IMG/VR virus record: IMGVR_UViG_3300043446_002312
Span: 1-54,786 of that record
From: a virus
Strand: one strand, 5' to 3'
DNA length: 54,786 bases
This document shows positions 7,118-16,023 of this stretch, one piece after another. Each line of letters begins with the position of its first letter. The stretch's first letter is position 1. Position numbers and translations under genes: made by a program. The notes below the pieces were generated by a model. The model ran no database searches. It was not told the DNA's origin and saw nothing but the letters and a program-made list of their open reading frames with translations.

Positions 7118-8851
7118 TCACTCGTAACCGAGCCGACCTCTTCCACCCCGTCTTCCGCTCACGAAAGGTGAACGAGCGTCGACACCCATCGTTGAAGCGT
7201 CGTAGTCCGGGTCGTTAATTGCAGTGTCACCAGAGAACAACTTCTGCCGCCCCGTTCGAATTTCCCCAAAGACTGACTTATCGCCGAGTCCCTCGCGAAG
7301 TAAATCCCCTTTGAATCGTTTGTTCTGAATAATCGTTTCCTGTAGGCCACGATCAACAACGTCCATTTTCATCGCATAGTAAGTGAGCGCCCAAGCAAAA
7401 GCATCCGTACTGTCGTCATGACGAACAAACGGAAATGCGGTCAATTCCTTAATAAATGCGTCGGTCCAGTATCCCTGAACCAGTTTAACTCGGCTGTTCT
7501 CCAGTAAAGGACAAATGGCTTGAAGTCGCGTAGTCTTCGACTTCAGCGGTCGCATCTCTTCGATCGGAACTTTTGCTTCCTTTCGAAGAACTTGAATGAG
7601 TGAGTGACCGGAAGCAGCTTTTTCAATGCAAAGAACTTTTGCCTGATAGTATGTGTAGTTTTGCTTCACGGCTTCAACCAAGTCTGGGAAACCCCATCGA
7701 CCCTTTACGATCTCCCGAATGTATATCACAGTTGGCTCTCGCATGCTAATTCCAGCCACGCAGATCGCCGTTTCATCCGCCATCTGTTTCTCAGAGAAGG
7801 CGCAGTCAGCCGCGAGCCACACAACATCAAGTGGCGGGCAATCTTCCTCGTCTACAACTTCGATCCAACTGTTCTTGACAATCTGCCCTTCTGCGGCAAC
7901 GGGAACGCCTTGATAGAGAGCCGCAAATTTGAAGCTGCCCATGATCTTCTTCTGCGACTCAAGCATCGGCACAGAAAAAGTCGGGTTCTCGGCCCAATGC
8001 GACTCACCAATTTCACGCTGAAGTGGATCCGTAGAGGGGTCTTCGCAAAGTCCTGCAATATTGATCCAACGCCAACCAAACGGGTTGTGAACCTCGTCAT
8101 AGAGACCATCGCCATCCATCAGAACGCCGTGCAGATCTTTCTCGTGGAAACGAGTTGCGATAACCATCTGGCAGTAATGGTTGGTTCTTCGGGTGGATGC
8201 CTGCTCTTGCCACCAAGACTCAAGGTTGTCAAGTGCTTGTTTTGAGTCCGAGGATTTCAGCGGGTCGTCAATCACCATGGCGCCAACGCCAGGGCTGTCC
8301 ATATCCGTTGTTCCGGCGGTGAAACCAGTTAGCACCCCGCCGACGGATGTCGCAAGAATGTAACCTCCGCCGACCATGTCATATTTTGAGTCGGGGGAGA
8401 ATCCAAGCCATTCGGGAAACACCCGCTTGAACTCCTTCGACTTCATCATGTGAACTACTTCACGGTGAAATTTGAAGGAGAGGGACGCACCGTAAGAGGC
8501 AATGACGTGCTGAGTCTTCTGGTCCCTTCCGAGAAGCCAAGCCAGGAACATGGTTGCAAGCATTGACTTTCCCGATCGTGGCGGGCAGGAAACAATCAAT
8601 CGCTTGTATCTTCTCGTAGCAAGATCTTCAAATGCCGAGCCAATCAGCTCGTGAAAAGGGGCAACCTGGAGGTCGCCATGCTTCATGATGTCACAAAAAG
8701 CAAGGAAGCAATCTCGGGCAGCCTTGTATCGAAACTCTTGAATCACCATGCGTGGTGCTTCCATGAGCGTTAGTTCACGTATGCCTCGCTGGTATTTTCT
8801 CCACGAGCTGTGTTCTTCGAGCTGGCTGGCTTTCGTGATGATAGGGCGCAT
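7118..8851 (-). CDS. terL: Terminase large subunit
   Basis: 577 aa ATPase-nuclease that packages DNA into the prohead. Walker A is SCPPRSGKS (Lys about 95), Walker B is GAMVIDDPL (about 200), and a coupling segment QMVIATRFHEKD follows. The C-terminal RNase H-like nuclease shows acidic residues in WLAADCAFSEKQMADETA and RHDDSTDAFAWAL. Length and motif order fit a full TerL. The small-subunit candidate lies directly upstream, the usual arrangement. Start ATG follows the upstream stop by 1 nt. Confidence 0.92.
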   Translation of the reverse strand: MRPIITKASQLEEHSSWRKYQRGIRELTLMEAPRMVIQEFRYKAARDCFLAFCDIMKHGDLQVAPFHELIGSAFEDLATRRYKRLIVSCPPRSGKSMLATMFLAWLLGRDQKTQHVIASYGASLSFKFHREVVHMMKSKEFKRVFPEWLGFSPDSKYDMVGGGYILATSVGGVLTGFTAGTTDMDSPGVGAMVIDDPLKSSDSKQALDNLESWWQEQASTRRTNHYCQMVIATRFHEKDLHGVLMDGDGLYDEVHNPFGWRWINIAGLCEDPSTDPLQREIGESHWAENPTFSVPMLESQKKIMGSFKFAALYQGVPVAAEGQIVKNSWIEVVDEEDCPPLDVVWLAADCAFSEKQMADETAICVAGISMREPTVIYIREIVKGRWGFPDLVEAVKQNYTYYQAKVLCIEKAASGHSLIQVLRKEAKVPIEEMRPLKSKTTRLQAICPLLENSRVKLVQGYWTDAFIKELTAFPFVRHDDSTDAFAWALTYYAMKMDVVDRGLQETIIQNKRFKGDLLREGLGDKSVFGEIRTGRQKLFSGDTAINDPDYDASTMGVDARSPFVSGRRGGRGRLGYE

Positions 8852-8852
8852 A

Positions 8853-9131
8853 TCAATCCCCCGTCAGTTTCTTCAGAAGCTCGCCAACTTTCCCGTCGTA
8901 TGCGACGGCAAGCTCTTGCTCGCTCTTTGAATCAATCTGGGTGAGGGAAACGATGTCCGAAGTAATTTCTCTGTGCGCTTTGATCGCGCTGTTAAAGATG
9001 GAAACCAGGTCACGAGTGGAGCACTCTTCCATCTGATTGGCAAGCTGATCCAGAGCATCTTTCGCCACAAGAAGGGTGTCTTGGGCCAGAATCTCTTTCT
9101 GCTTAATAATGTCTTCGCGTGATTTAGCCAT
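8853..9131 (-). CDS. Putative terminase small subunit
   Basis: 92 aa, all helical, with IKQKEILAQDTLLVAKDALD and a C-terminal LAVAYDGKVGELLKKLTGD. Position immediately upstream of terL and small helical character suggest TerS, but no helix-turn-helix signature is obvious. The ATG overlaps the stop of the 52-aa gene upstream (TGATG). Confidence 0.55.
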   Translation of the reverse strand: MAKSREDIIKQKEILAQDTLLVAKDALDQLANQMEECSTRDLVSIFNSAIKAHREITSDIVSLTQIDSKSEQELAVAYDGKVGELLKKLTGD

Positions 9132-9289
9132 CAGTAAAGCCTCTTTCTACATTTCGAGCAACCACCTCGCGGTGGCGGGGGATTCCCCTTGTAAGCCATA
9201 ATCTTTTGCAAGATCTTTTTCGCTTCCTCCATTTCGCCCCGTTGTACGGCGGTGTGGTAGTTATTCCAAAGTTCTTGGGATGAATTCAT
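9131..9289 (-). CDS. Small protein with CxxC tail
   Basis: 52 aa, read directly from the sequence. It starts with ATG at 9289, overlapping the upstream stop (TAATG), and its stop overlaps the next ATG (TGATG). The N-terminal helix (SQELWNNYHTAVQRGEMEEA) is followed by NPPPPRGGCSKCRKRLY. The CSKC pair could bind metal only with a partner. Tight coupling on both sides and amphipathic coding sequence support a real gene. It may be a terminase accessory. Confidence 0.65.
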   Translation of the reverse strand: MNSSQELWNNYHTAVQRGEMEEAKKILQKIMAYKGNPPPPRGGCSKCRKRLY

Positions 9290-10506
9290 TAGCAAGGAGC
9301 AATGGGACCAGGATTACCCTCACAAGGAAGGCAACCCAACTTCCACAGTGAGTTAATGGAGGCCAGATGGAAAGTATCTTCCAGAATCCAACCTTTTCCT
9401 TGAGGGGATTTCGCTACAAAGTAGAATCTTCCCTTCGGAGTCTGAATGAAAGTTTCCGGAACAATTCCGATCACAGAACCCCCTTCGAGGTACAGTTGTT
9501 TTGCCTCGGGATTAAGTGGGTCGATGTTAAGGAAGGTGTATGCCCCGGCAACAACGGCAAACTCACCGGCATTGATACCAGTAAACCACTCAGCATACTT
9601 CGACGCTCGGTCGGAAATCGGGTCGGCTTTACCTGCAACGTCATTCCACAGTTCGATCGCGTACCTTGCCAGGAACTTTCCGGTCGGAGTGTAGAAGACT
9701 TCTTCAAGGGGCTCAGCGGTCTCAGCGTCCCAAACGGTTACAACTAACCTACCATCTTCAGTATAGCTGTTATTACTCAGAAGATAAATCGGTTGATTCA
9801 ACGGATCCGGAAGGAATACTGTGTCAGGGTCGCAAACAAATACCCAATCTCCCGACTGTGTCGCAGGGTTACTCCAGCGAACTCCGTACGCCGTGGAATA
9901 ATCTTCCGACGGCAGTTTATCGCCGAAATACCATGGAACATAGATCTCACCGCTAGCCGAGTCCACGACACCAGCCAAGGGAAGACGGGTCTCTACATTC
10001 GGTCCTGGGAAGATTTGACGGCAGTCGCCTCGCTGAACGCAAGGGTCAAGAGAGACAAAGGGAAGTGTTTCTTCCGCAGTCAGAACGTAAGTTTGAGTGT
10101 AGGTGTACTGAGATTCTGGGCTCAAGCCTGTAAATAATTCGCTTTGGCAAGTAAATGGTTCGATGACTTGAATTGACGCACCGGAGGGAACACTGCCATT
10201 AACGGTGTTGAAAGCGCCAGCAAGAAGCTGAGTGGCGAAATCGTGACCAGAAGATGTAAGATAGTTCTGACAAGAGAAGTTCAGCTCAAAGCTCATACTT
10301 CTTTCGAAAACCATCGGAATCCGATTCTTAACCGTGTTTGAAGAGCCCGTGTAGCGAACAACGATGTTGTTAGTTTGCTGCACCACGCCTTCATTTTCGA
10401 TCGCATCCGCGAGGCGAAGAACATTCACGCTGATCGGAATCAAGGGAGAGGCAATAAGAGCGTCAACAATGAATTGTTCGATACGGGATATTGTGTTAAG
10501 TTCCAT
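9289..10506 (-). CDS. Structural protein, possibly tail terminator-like
   Basis: 405 aa. The first 130 residues (SRIEQFIVDALIASPLIPIS, then NNIVVRYTGSSNTVK, then SFELNFSCQNYL) resemble small Mu gp37/DUF1834-type proteins that cap the tail. The remainder is beta-rich with PWYFGDKLPSEDYS and several Cys-containing loops, and looks like an added virion domain. Assignment as tail terminator rests on this weak similarity and on the DUF1320-like neighbour. Stop overlaps the next ATG. Confidence 0.5.
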   Translation of the reverse strand: MELNTISRIEQFIVDALIASPLIPISVNVLRLADAIENEGVVQQTNNIVVRYTGSSNTVKNRIPMVFERSMSFELNFSCQNYLTSSGHDFATQLLAGAFNTVNGSVPSGASIQVIEPFTCQSELFTGLSPESQYTYTQTYVLTAEETLPFVSLDPCVQRGDCRQIFPGPNVETRLPLAGVVDSASGEIYVPWYFGDKLPSEDYSTAYGVRWSNPATQSGDWVFVCDPDTVFLPDPLNQPIYLLSNNSYTEDGRLVVTVWDAETAEPLEEVFYTPTGKFLARYAIELWNDVAGKADPISDRASKYAEWFTGINAGEFAVVAGAYTFLNIDPLNPEAKQLYLEGGSVIGIVPETFIQTPKGRFYFVAKSPQGKGWILEDTFHLASINSLWKLGCLPCEGNPGPIAPC

Positions 10507-10509
10507 GGT

Positions 10510-11589
10510 TTACGGGAAATTCGTGTTTGATCCGTCAATATACCACCCACCAGCGTCGTTCGGCTCGGCGGTCTGAAGCGTGCCACCCAGTTCAAGGAAG
10601 TTATTTGCTGTAACCCAGTTGGGGAAGTCGTTGTTCTGGCCGATTGCACCCCAGCCCACCCGGTAATCCGGAGCCTGGTCTCCAGCGGTGTCGGTTGTCC
10701 AGCCTGAAAGACCCTTGCCGGAAACCGAGTTGTAGCGTTGGGGAATACGCCAGGAGCGCATAATTCCCTGCGGAGTATCAACTGCTGAGTCACCATTTCC
10801 TGCGCGAATCGCAGTCATTCCCATCTCGGCCTGCATCTGCTTCAGAGCGGCGTCGTAATCCTTGTAGACGTCTTCTCTGCGGCGAACCGTATCGAGGTAG
10901 TAACGAGCGATTGTTAAAGCGGTGCGCCGGCGATTACTTGTAATCAGCACCATTCCAGCTTTACCCGATTGCTCAATATACGAGTCAATCAGGGAGTTGG
11001 CGTCTTGAATCGCCATGTTCAGCTTTGCCACGTTTACTGTAGTGGCTGCTGCGTCGTCTATGTTTGTAAGCTGAATGGCTTCCTTGAGGCCGAAGGCAAC
11101 AATGAAATCGTCGGGAGAAGCACTTCGTGGATCCGACTTATTGTTTGTAAGTTTTCCTGAGCGATTCTGATAAGGAAAACCGTATCCACCGATTGTTTGC
11201 CCCAAGTTAGACTGAATTCGGGAACCGTCTGTGGATTCATCAGGGGCGAGAGTGTTTCGCGCTGCGACGCGGTAGAAGGCCCGCGTGGCGTTTCGCTTCT
11301 TAACAACGTCGTTCGCCGTGGGGGGAATTGGACCGCGAAGGCAAAGGTTTAGGTCCAAAGGAGGCTCGTATGAGACGAAAGCTTGATCCCAAGGAGTTAG
11401 AGTGCTATCTAACCCAAGGGAGACCATCGCATCCGAGGAATAGACCATGGTTTCCACCCCGTACTGACCGTAATTTACGGTGAAGGAGGTGAGCGGAACC
11501 GGGACATTTGTGTCCAGCGGCGCGTCAAAATACAGAACAACCGTTGTTGGCGTAGAAACTAGAATTTCCTTGATCTTAGGCGCAGCCAT
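10510..11589 (-). CDS. Head-completion (DUF1320/Mu gp36-like) protein with Ig-like N-terminus
   Basis: 359 aa. Residues about 1-100 look like an Ig/Big-type beta-sandwich (IKEILVSTPTTVVLYFDAPL). Residues about 165-260 match the DUF1320 pattern: FIVAFGLKEAIQLTN, MAIQDANSLIDSYIE, RRTALTIARYYLDTVRRRED, YKDYDAALKQMQAEM. DUF1320 proteins such as Mu gp36 sit at the head-tail connector. The fused N-terminal domain and a C-terminal glycine/Trp-rich part are unusual for this small family. Confidence 0.6.
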   Translation of the reverse strand: MAAPKIKEILVSTPTTVVLYFDAPLDTNVPVPLTSFTVNYGQYGVETMVYSSDAMVSLGLDSTLTPWDQAFVSYEPPLDLNLCLRGPIPPTANDVVKKRNATRAFYRVAARNTLAPDESTDGSRIQSNLGQTIGGYGFPYQNRSGKLTNNKSDPRSASPDDFIVAFGLKEAIQLTNIDDAAATTVNVAKLNMAIQDANSLIDSYIEQSGKAGMVLITSNRRRTALTIARYYLDTVRRREDVYKDYDAALKQMQAEMGMTAIRAGNGDSAVDTPQGIMRSWRIPQRYNSVSGKGLSGWTTDTAGDQAPDYRVGWGAIGQNNDFPNWVTANNFLELGGTLQTAEPNDAGGWYIDGSNTNFP

Positions 11590-11597
11590 CAGCTTCC

Positions 11598-12020
11598 TCA
11601 GCTATAAAGGTTAGTACGAGGGTCGTTAGAGAACGGGTGAAAGTATTCGCTAACCCAGAACGAATAGGCATCTTGTGGAACTTCGATAACGTATCCGTCT
11701 AACTGTCGATACTTGCAGTTTTGCAGGTAATTTGCAGCCTGGCGGAGAGGCCATTCGTCCCTCCAGTTCACTTCCCATGAGTCGATTGTGATGAAAAAAC
11801 CGTCGACCGTGTAATCAATGCGACCAACGATTGGTCCGCCGCTTTGTTCTTCATCTGAGTACGGGGGATTACTATAGTCGAAGGATTCTGAGACTCGCTC
11901 GAAAACTTCGCCGTCCCACTTCACCAAAAGATACCGAAGCTGAACCGGGGGATCTTCGTAGTAAAGGAAATCTTGAAAGAGCCACGTGGGCGATTGAATA
12001 CTGGGACGACGAATTGCCAT
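11598..12020 (-). CDS. Hypothetical virion-region protein
   Basis: 140 aa from the ATG at 12020, just after the upstream stop; the frame is open further upstream but overlaps the spike gene. Rich in Trp, Tyr and Phe (SPTWLFQDFLYYEDPPVQLR; VDGFFITIDSWEVNWRDEW). No family recognised. Its place between the spike and the connector gene suggests a baseplate or neck protein. Confidence 0.65.
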   Translation of the reverse strand: MAIRRPSIQSPTWLFQDFLYYEDPPVQLRYLLVKWDGEVFERVSESFDYSNPPYSDEEQSGGPIVGRIDYTVDGFFITIDSWEVNWRDEWPLRQAANYLQNCKYRQLDGYVIEVPQDAYSFWVSEYFHPFSNDPRTNLYS

Positions 12021-12025
12021 AGTTA

Positions 12026-12826
12026 TTAAGGGGGAGCATTCCAGGTAGCTTTTCCGCCAAATGGGTTTGAGCGCGGCGAGGTTCCGTAAGCGGACGATTT
12101 TGGCATCTCTTTGGCTGAAGTCGGAAAGACAAAATCCCACACCGACTGTTCGTTAACTGGTTTCTCGTTGTCTCCGCCACTGTCATTGGGCTGCTTACCG
12201 TCGTTCTCACCTGCGTGACCGTGCTGAAGGTCAACATGGCGTACCCAGATATACTTGCCACTTCGTTTCAGGCAAACACACAACCAATCCGAACTCATCG
12301 GACCACCTTCTTCAATGACTGTGCACCCGTGATTCTCTTTTGATGCGGGGGGAAGGCTCCCAGCCGGATATACCGGAAGGCGCACCATCGTGCTGTTGTC
12401 TGGCATTTTGAGTTTCTTCTCTGCCTTAGACGCTAACAGCTGAGGATCAAACAGGACGTCCTGAAGGATCGCGTACTGGTATTCTCCACTAGAGGGTACG
12501 ATGTTTACTCTTTTGCCAACCAATCCTTTCGGTTGTTTACCTTTGAAGGCAGGCGAGGTGTCAATCCAGTGCGACGGCGCCGCTTGTTCCCCAGGCCGCT
12601 CAGCTGAGAATTCTCCGGTTGCCCCTGTGATTTGAGGTATATCGGTGTTATGATCGTCGAAAATAACCTTTACTCTCCCACGGTTGAGCGGATCATTCAC
12701 GTCCACGATTGTCCCCCGCAAAGTCCCTCTCGGCAGACCTGCGAATTTCATGTTTGTCTCAGTGGCGTTCAGCATTGAAACAAACTGACTCACAAATTCA
12801 GAAGCTCTGAGTTTGGGTGGATGCAT
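12026..12826 (-). CDS. Baseplate spike protein with gp5/gpV-like OB fold
   Basis: 266 aa from the ATG at 12826. Residues about 35-60 (LRGTIVDVNDPLNRGRVKVI) are the typical start of the OB-fold domain of T4 gp5, P2 gpV and VgrG-type spikes. The rest includes KRVNIVPSSGEYQYAIL. A Pro/Ser/Asn-rich C-terminus follows. No lysozyme domain and no clear triple-stranded beta-helix repeat are visible, so a separate tip protein may exist. Likely located at the baseplate hub. Confidence 0.65.
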   Translation of the reverse strand: MHPPKLRASEFVSQFVSMLNATETNMKFAGLPRGTLRGTIVDVNDPLNRGRVKVIFDDHNTDIPQITGATGEFSAERPGEQAAPSHWIDTSPAFKGKQPKGLVGKRVNIVPSSGEYQYAILQDVLFDPQLLASKAEKKLKMPDNSTMVRLPVYPAGSLPPASKENHGCTVIEEGGPMSSDWLCVCLKRSGKYIWVRHVDLQHGHAGENDGKQPNDSGGDNEKPVNEQSVWDFVFPTSAKEMPKSSAYGTSPRSNPFGGKATWNAPP

Positions 12827-12828
12827 GC

Positions 12829-13092
12829 TCAATTACCGTTGCGAGGTTTCGAAAATTTGGGGATGTTTCGCGGATGGCGTTTGGGAGGGGGAGAAAGAGG
12901 AGGGGGAGTGCGAACTCCTGTGGGCTGAACCGGCTCCGCTGGTTTTGGCTCTTCAATCGTTGGCTCTTCGATTACCAGAACTTCCGGAATAATCTCGTTA
13001 ACTTCTTCTTGATCGAGTGGTAGTTCTTCTTCCATTGGTTCGAGTGAGTTCACTTTAGGTTGCGTCGATGGTTTACGTCGTCTGGTAGCCAT
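12829..13092 (-). CDS. Pro/Glu-rich low-complexity protein
   Basis: 87 aa, basic N-terminus (MATRRRKPSTQPK), acidic proline-rich middle (IEEPTIEEPKPAEPVQPTG) and basic proline-rich end (PPPLSPPPKRHPRNIPK). Intrinsically disordered; no family recognised. It has a GGGTAAAA element 22 nt upstream and lies directly before the spike gene. Confidence 0.65.
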   Translation of the reverse strand: MATRRRKPSTQPKVNSLEPMEEELPLDQEEVNEIIPEVLVIEEPTIEEPKPAEPVQPTGVRTPPPLSPPPKRHPRNIPKFSKPRNGN

Positions 13093-13114
13093 ACGTTGGT
13101 TAGGTACTAGAAAG

Positions 13115-13122
13115 TTTTACCC
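13115..13122 (-). promoter_or_regulatory. GGGTAAAA element upstream of gene 12829-13092
   Basis: Minus-strand GGGTAAAA, 22 nt before the ATG at 13092. Its GGG TAA are the last codon and stop of the 968-aa gene. Confidence 0.6.
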
Positions 13123-16023
13123 GTTCGAAGGAAGAAGGTATAAAGTCTCCGGCTGGGTGACAGCAACTCTCCAGGCTGCTTCTTCTTGCGGATCAAAGAA
13201 ACCGTCCTCAGCAGAGGAAGCGTCAGCTATAAAATACGCGTAGCAAATCTTGTAGTTGTTTGCGTCTACGTTGTAAGTCTTCGACGGATTGTCGCATGTT
13301 GGGGGACACTTGTAAATACTGGCATCCCAGAGTGGAGCTTCAATCGGCTCCATCGCTCCAACAAGGATGTCGTTTACGTAGTAGCCCGATAAGAAGTTAC
13401 ATGCGCTAATGTTCAGGTATATGCCTTCCCAATTCCCGAATCCTTCCTTTGAAAAATCAACCGAGCGGCTGTGGAGAGGGTCGTAATCAATAAACTGTGC
13501 TTCCGAGAATTCATCGTAGTTCTCATCTGCAGTTGGTCGAACGGCAGCGTTAGTGTAAGAAGCATCTACAAACGAAAAGTCGTCGTATATCGCCGTAGAA
13601 TATAGGTACGGCTCAGAATACACATAGGTGTAGTCGGTTCGGTCATTGGCTAGAACCACTTCCTCATAAATCTTAGGAAGGCTTGCCTCTGGAGGGCAAT
13701 TCATCTTTTCGGTCTCGATATTGCTACCATAGTATGCAAAATCTTCGCAAATGAGTGCTGCCTTCTGCCAAGCTGCTCCGTTACGCCCGTAGTCTAACGG
13801 CATACGAACGAAGAAACGCTGCCAATTATCAAGGGCAGGGCCATTGTTCTGGTCGGCTACAAGCGGGTTTTGATAGATTTCTCGATCAAGAAGTTCCGTT
13901 GTGTTTGCAACTTGAAGGTGCTGACTTGCCCACAACCGAAGTGGAGTTTCTGCATCGTAAACGTTGGGGGACATCGTGTAGGTAATCCCGCTGAACACAA
14001 TAGAAGAAATGTCCAGCTGGTAAGAAGATGTAAGAGAATCCGAAATTTCGATCTTCGGGAAATTTGTTTTTCCAGTCAGAGACAGAGGTCGGTAGGTTAC
14101 GGTATAAAGACCGTTAACCGGATCGGAAGTGTAAGAGAACTCGTAATCGTCGGTAAGTAAACCGACTCCGTTTGTTAACAGATTCCCGTCACAGTAGAAA
14201 AGAACGGTCCCTAGATTTAAAGGTGCAGGCGGAGAAGAAAGCGAGGCATTCTGACTGATGGATACCCAAGTAGAATCGTAGTACATTAAAGCACCTCGAT
14301 TCCCCGGCGTGGTATTTGCGTAATCCCACCAGAGCTCCCCTTCGAACGGGCCTCCAAACAATGAACTATTGGCGATAAACTTCAGAATTGAGTCTGGGAA
14401 AAGGGTCCACGTTGTTGGCCCATTTTCTTTGGCAAGAACAGTCTTGTAAGCTCCGGAAACAGTGATATCAAGATTGTCAATAGTGTAGTTCGTACCCGCA
14501 GGGTCTAACCCGTTTGAATTTAGAATATAGGTAGGAACATTGAAAGGAATGTTTACGCACCCTACGTCAAAAGCTAAAACGTTAGCAAACTCAAACCGAA
14601 TTGGAACCCAATACTGAGTATCTGGCTGACGGTAGAGGTACACTCGTCCTGCCCCCGCAAAAGTTCCCTCGATGTTTAGAACGTTGGCAGCTGACGAAAG
14701 TCCTGTGATATTGGCAATAAAGACACTAATTGTGCTAGGTGGAACTAAACTCTGGTTCGCAACAAAAGTTGCTACATCCGGAAACACTATCTCAGGAATA
14801 AGTTCTTGATCCGGCTCTTCTCGGTAAATCACCTCAGCCCAAAACGGGCATTTCTCCTCTTGAACGAACATAGTTGCCAGAACTCCCGTGGCGCTATTCC
14901 ACCACAGTTTACCAGGCGGAAGTATCCCCGAGATGGCCGCGTCGACCGTTGCCCTTTGCGCGTAAACCATGTCAACAATTTCGTTGAACGGAAGTTCGCG
15001 CTCAATTACGGGAAGGAAGAGAGATTTATTTTCATCAAATCCGTGCAGAGATAGGCTATCAAAAGCCAGATTGAACGGGAGAGGGCCTCCTTTGTTCCCC
15101 CACGCGCCCAGGAAATTTTCTAAAGTTTTCGCAGAGTTCCAGTCAGAGGGATCACTCCAATCTTGAATCTTTACCTGGATAGTCGAGTTGGTAGGCGTTG
15201 TTTTGTTTGAATAGGCCCACACAAGAAACGCAGTCACACCTGGCGAGTTCTCCCCAAGACTTTCGGGAATGCTCAAAACCCAGCGCTCAGAATCCTCGTT
15301 GTACGTCGGGGAAACGTCTACAGACAAAGTGTCGGAGTAAGATAGATATAAGGGCTTATCAAAGGCGTAAGATGAGCCTGCAAAAAGTATCGGGAACAGA
15401 TAAGGGAACAGGCCAGTTGTGTCGTAACCCGGAAAAAGAGTTAGAGAGCCGTTATTGTCTTTACAATTGAAAGTGTTGTCACCAGCGACTCCGATTTCAG
15501 GTCTGTAAAAGGGAGCCGGTCTTGCGCCCGGGATATCAATCCGAAGTTGCGTGTTGTTGTTGATCTCTGTAAAAAACGTATCATCAACTTCACCAAAGTT
15601 GAGAACCATTCCGGCAGCGGTTTCCGTTAGAGAGAGAATCGGATAAGCATAAATGTCAAGATAAGCAATCTGACCGGCTTTAATTCGATCGTCCTTCTCA
15701 ATTTCTACAATCGCTACCCAAGGCGAAGTAAAATCCTCGATATTCTCCCAAGTTTTTACAGACAGGACTCGAGGGAGAATGAAACTGTTATAGACTCCGT
15801 AGGTTCCCCCAAGGAGCTGCCTCTTTTGCGAAACCGTCGCGGGAAGGTTAGTCCAGTAGTTACTTCCGCTCCAACCTAGCAGCTGAGCAATAAAATCTAA
15901 CTGCCCATTAACCCTGGATTCAGTTAGGGATACTTGTTCCGCTTGATCGGGAGAGAGGTATTTGTTTGTATAATTACGAAGCTCAAACTCGCTTGCGCTA
16001 AAACTGGGATTCGCTACAGTCAT
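13117..16023 (-). CDS. Large virion protein (baseplate/tail-fibre type)
   Basis: 968 aa, beta-rich, with many Ser/Thr/Asn/Tyr and few charged residues, typical of tail or baseplate proteins. Recurrent patterns WWNSATGVLATMF and LWWDYANTTPGNRGALMYYD are of the kind found in carbohydrate- or fibre-associated domains. A late cysteine group (KCPPTCDNPSKTY) is present. It follows the baseplate J and 438-aa genes in one run with 0-4 nt gaps, so it is probably part of the baseplate or a fibre attached to it. No enzymatic motif recognised. It ends in Gly-stop inside a GGGTAAAA element. Confidence 0.65.
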   Translation of the reverse strand: MTVANPSFSASEFELRNYTNKYLSPDQAEQVSLTESRVNGQLDFIAQLLGWSGSNYWTNLPATVSQKRQLLGGTYGVYNSFILPRVLSVKTWENIEDFTSPWVAIVEIEKDDRIKAGQIAYLDIYAYPILSLTETAAGMVLNFGEVDDTFFTEINNNTQLRIDIPGARPAPFYRPEIGVAGDNTFNCKDNNGSLTLFPGYDTTGLFPYLFPILFAGSSYAFDKPLYLSYSDTLSVDVSPTYNEDSERWVLSIPESLGENSPGVTAFLVWAYSNKTTPTNSTIQVKIQDWSDPSDWNSAKTLENFLGAWGNKGGPLPFNLAFDSLSLHGFDENKSLFLPVIERELPFNEIVDMVYAQRATVDAAISGILPPGKLWWNSATGVLATMFVQEEKCPFWAEVIYREEPDQELIPEIVFPDVATFVANQSLVPPSTISVFIANITGLSSAANVLNIEGTFAGAGRVYLYRQPDTQYWVPIRFEFANVLAFDVGCVNIPFNVPTYILNSNGLDPAGTNYTIDNLDITVSGAYKTVLAKENGPTTWTLFPDSILKFIANSSLFGGPFEGELWWDYANTTPGNRGALMYYDSTWVSISQNASLSSPPAPLNLGTVLFYCDGNLLTNGVGLLTDDYEFSYTSDPVNGLYTVTYRPLSLTGKTNFPKIEISDSLTSSYQLDISSIVFSGITYTMSPNVYDAETPLRLWASQHLQVANTTELLDREIYQNPLVADQNNGPALDNWQRFFVRMPLDYGRNGAAWQKAALICEDFAYYGSNIETEKMNCPPEASLPKIYEEVVLANDRTDYTYVYSEPYLYSTAIYDDFSFVDASYTNAAVRPTADENYDEFSEAQFIDYDPLHSRSVDFSKEGFGNWEGIYLNISACNFLSGYYVNDILVGAMEPIEAPLWDASIYKCPPTCDNPSKTYNVDANNYKICYAYFIADASSAEDGFFDPQEEAAWRVAVTQPETLYLLPSNG

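Noticed and set aside
7604-8245. Plus-strand 213-codon ORF
   Set aside because: Antisense of the terminase nuclease region; no ribosome-binding site or recognisable domain.
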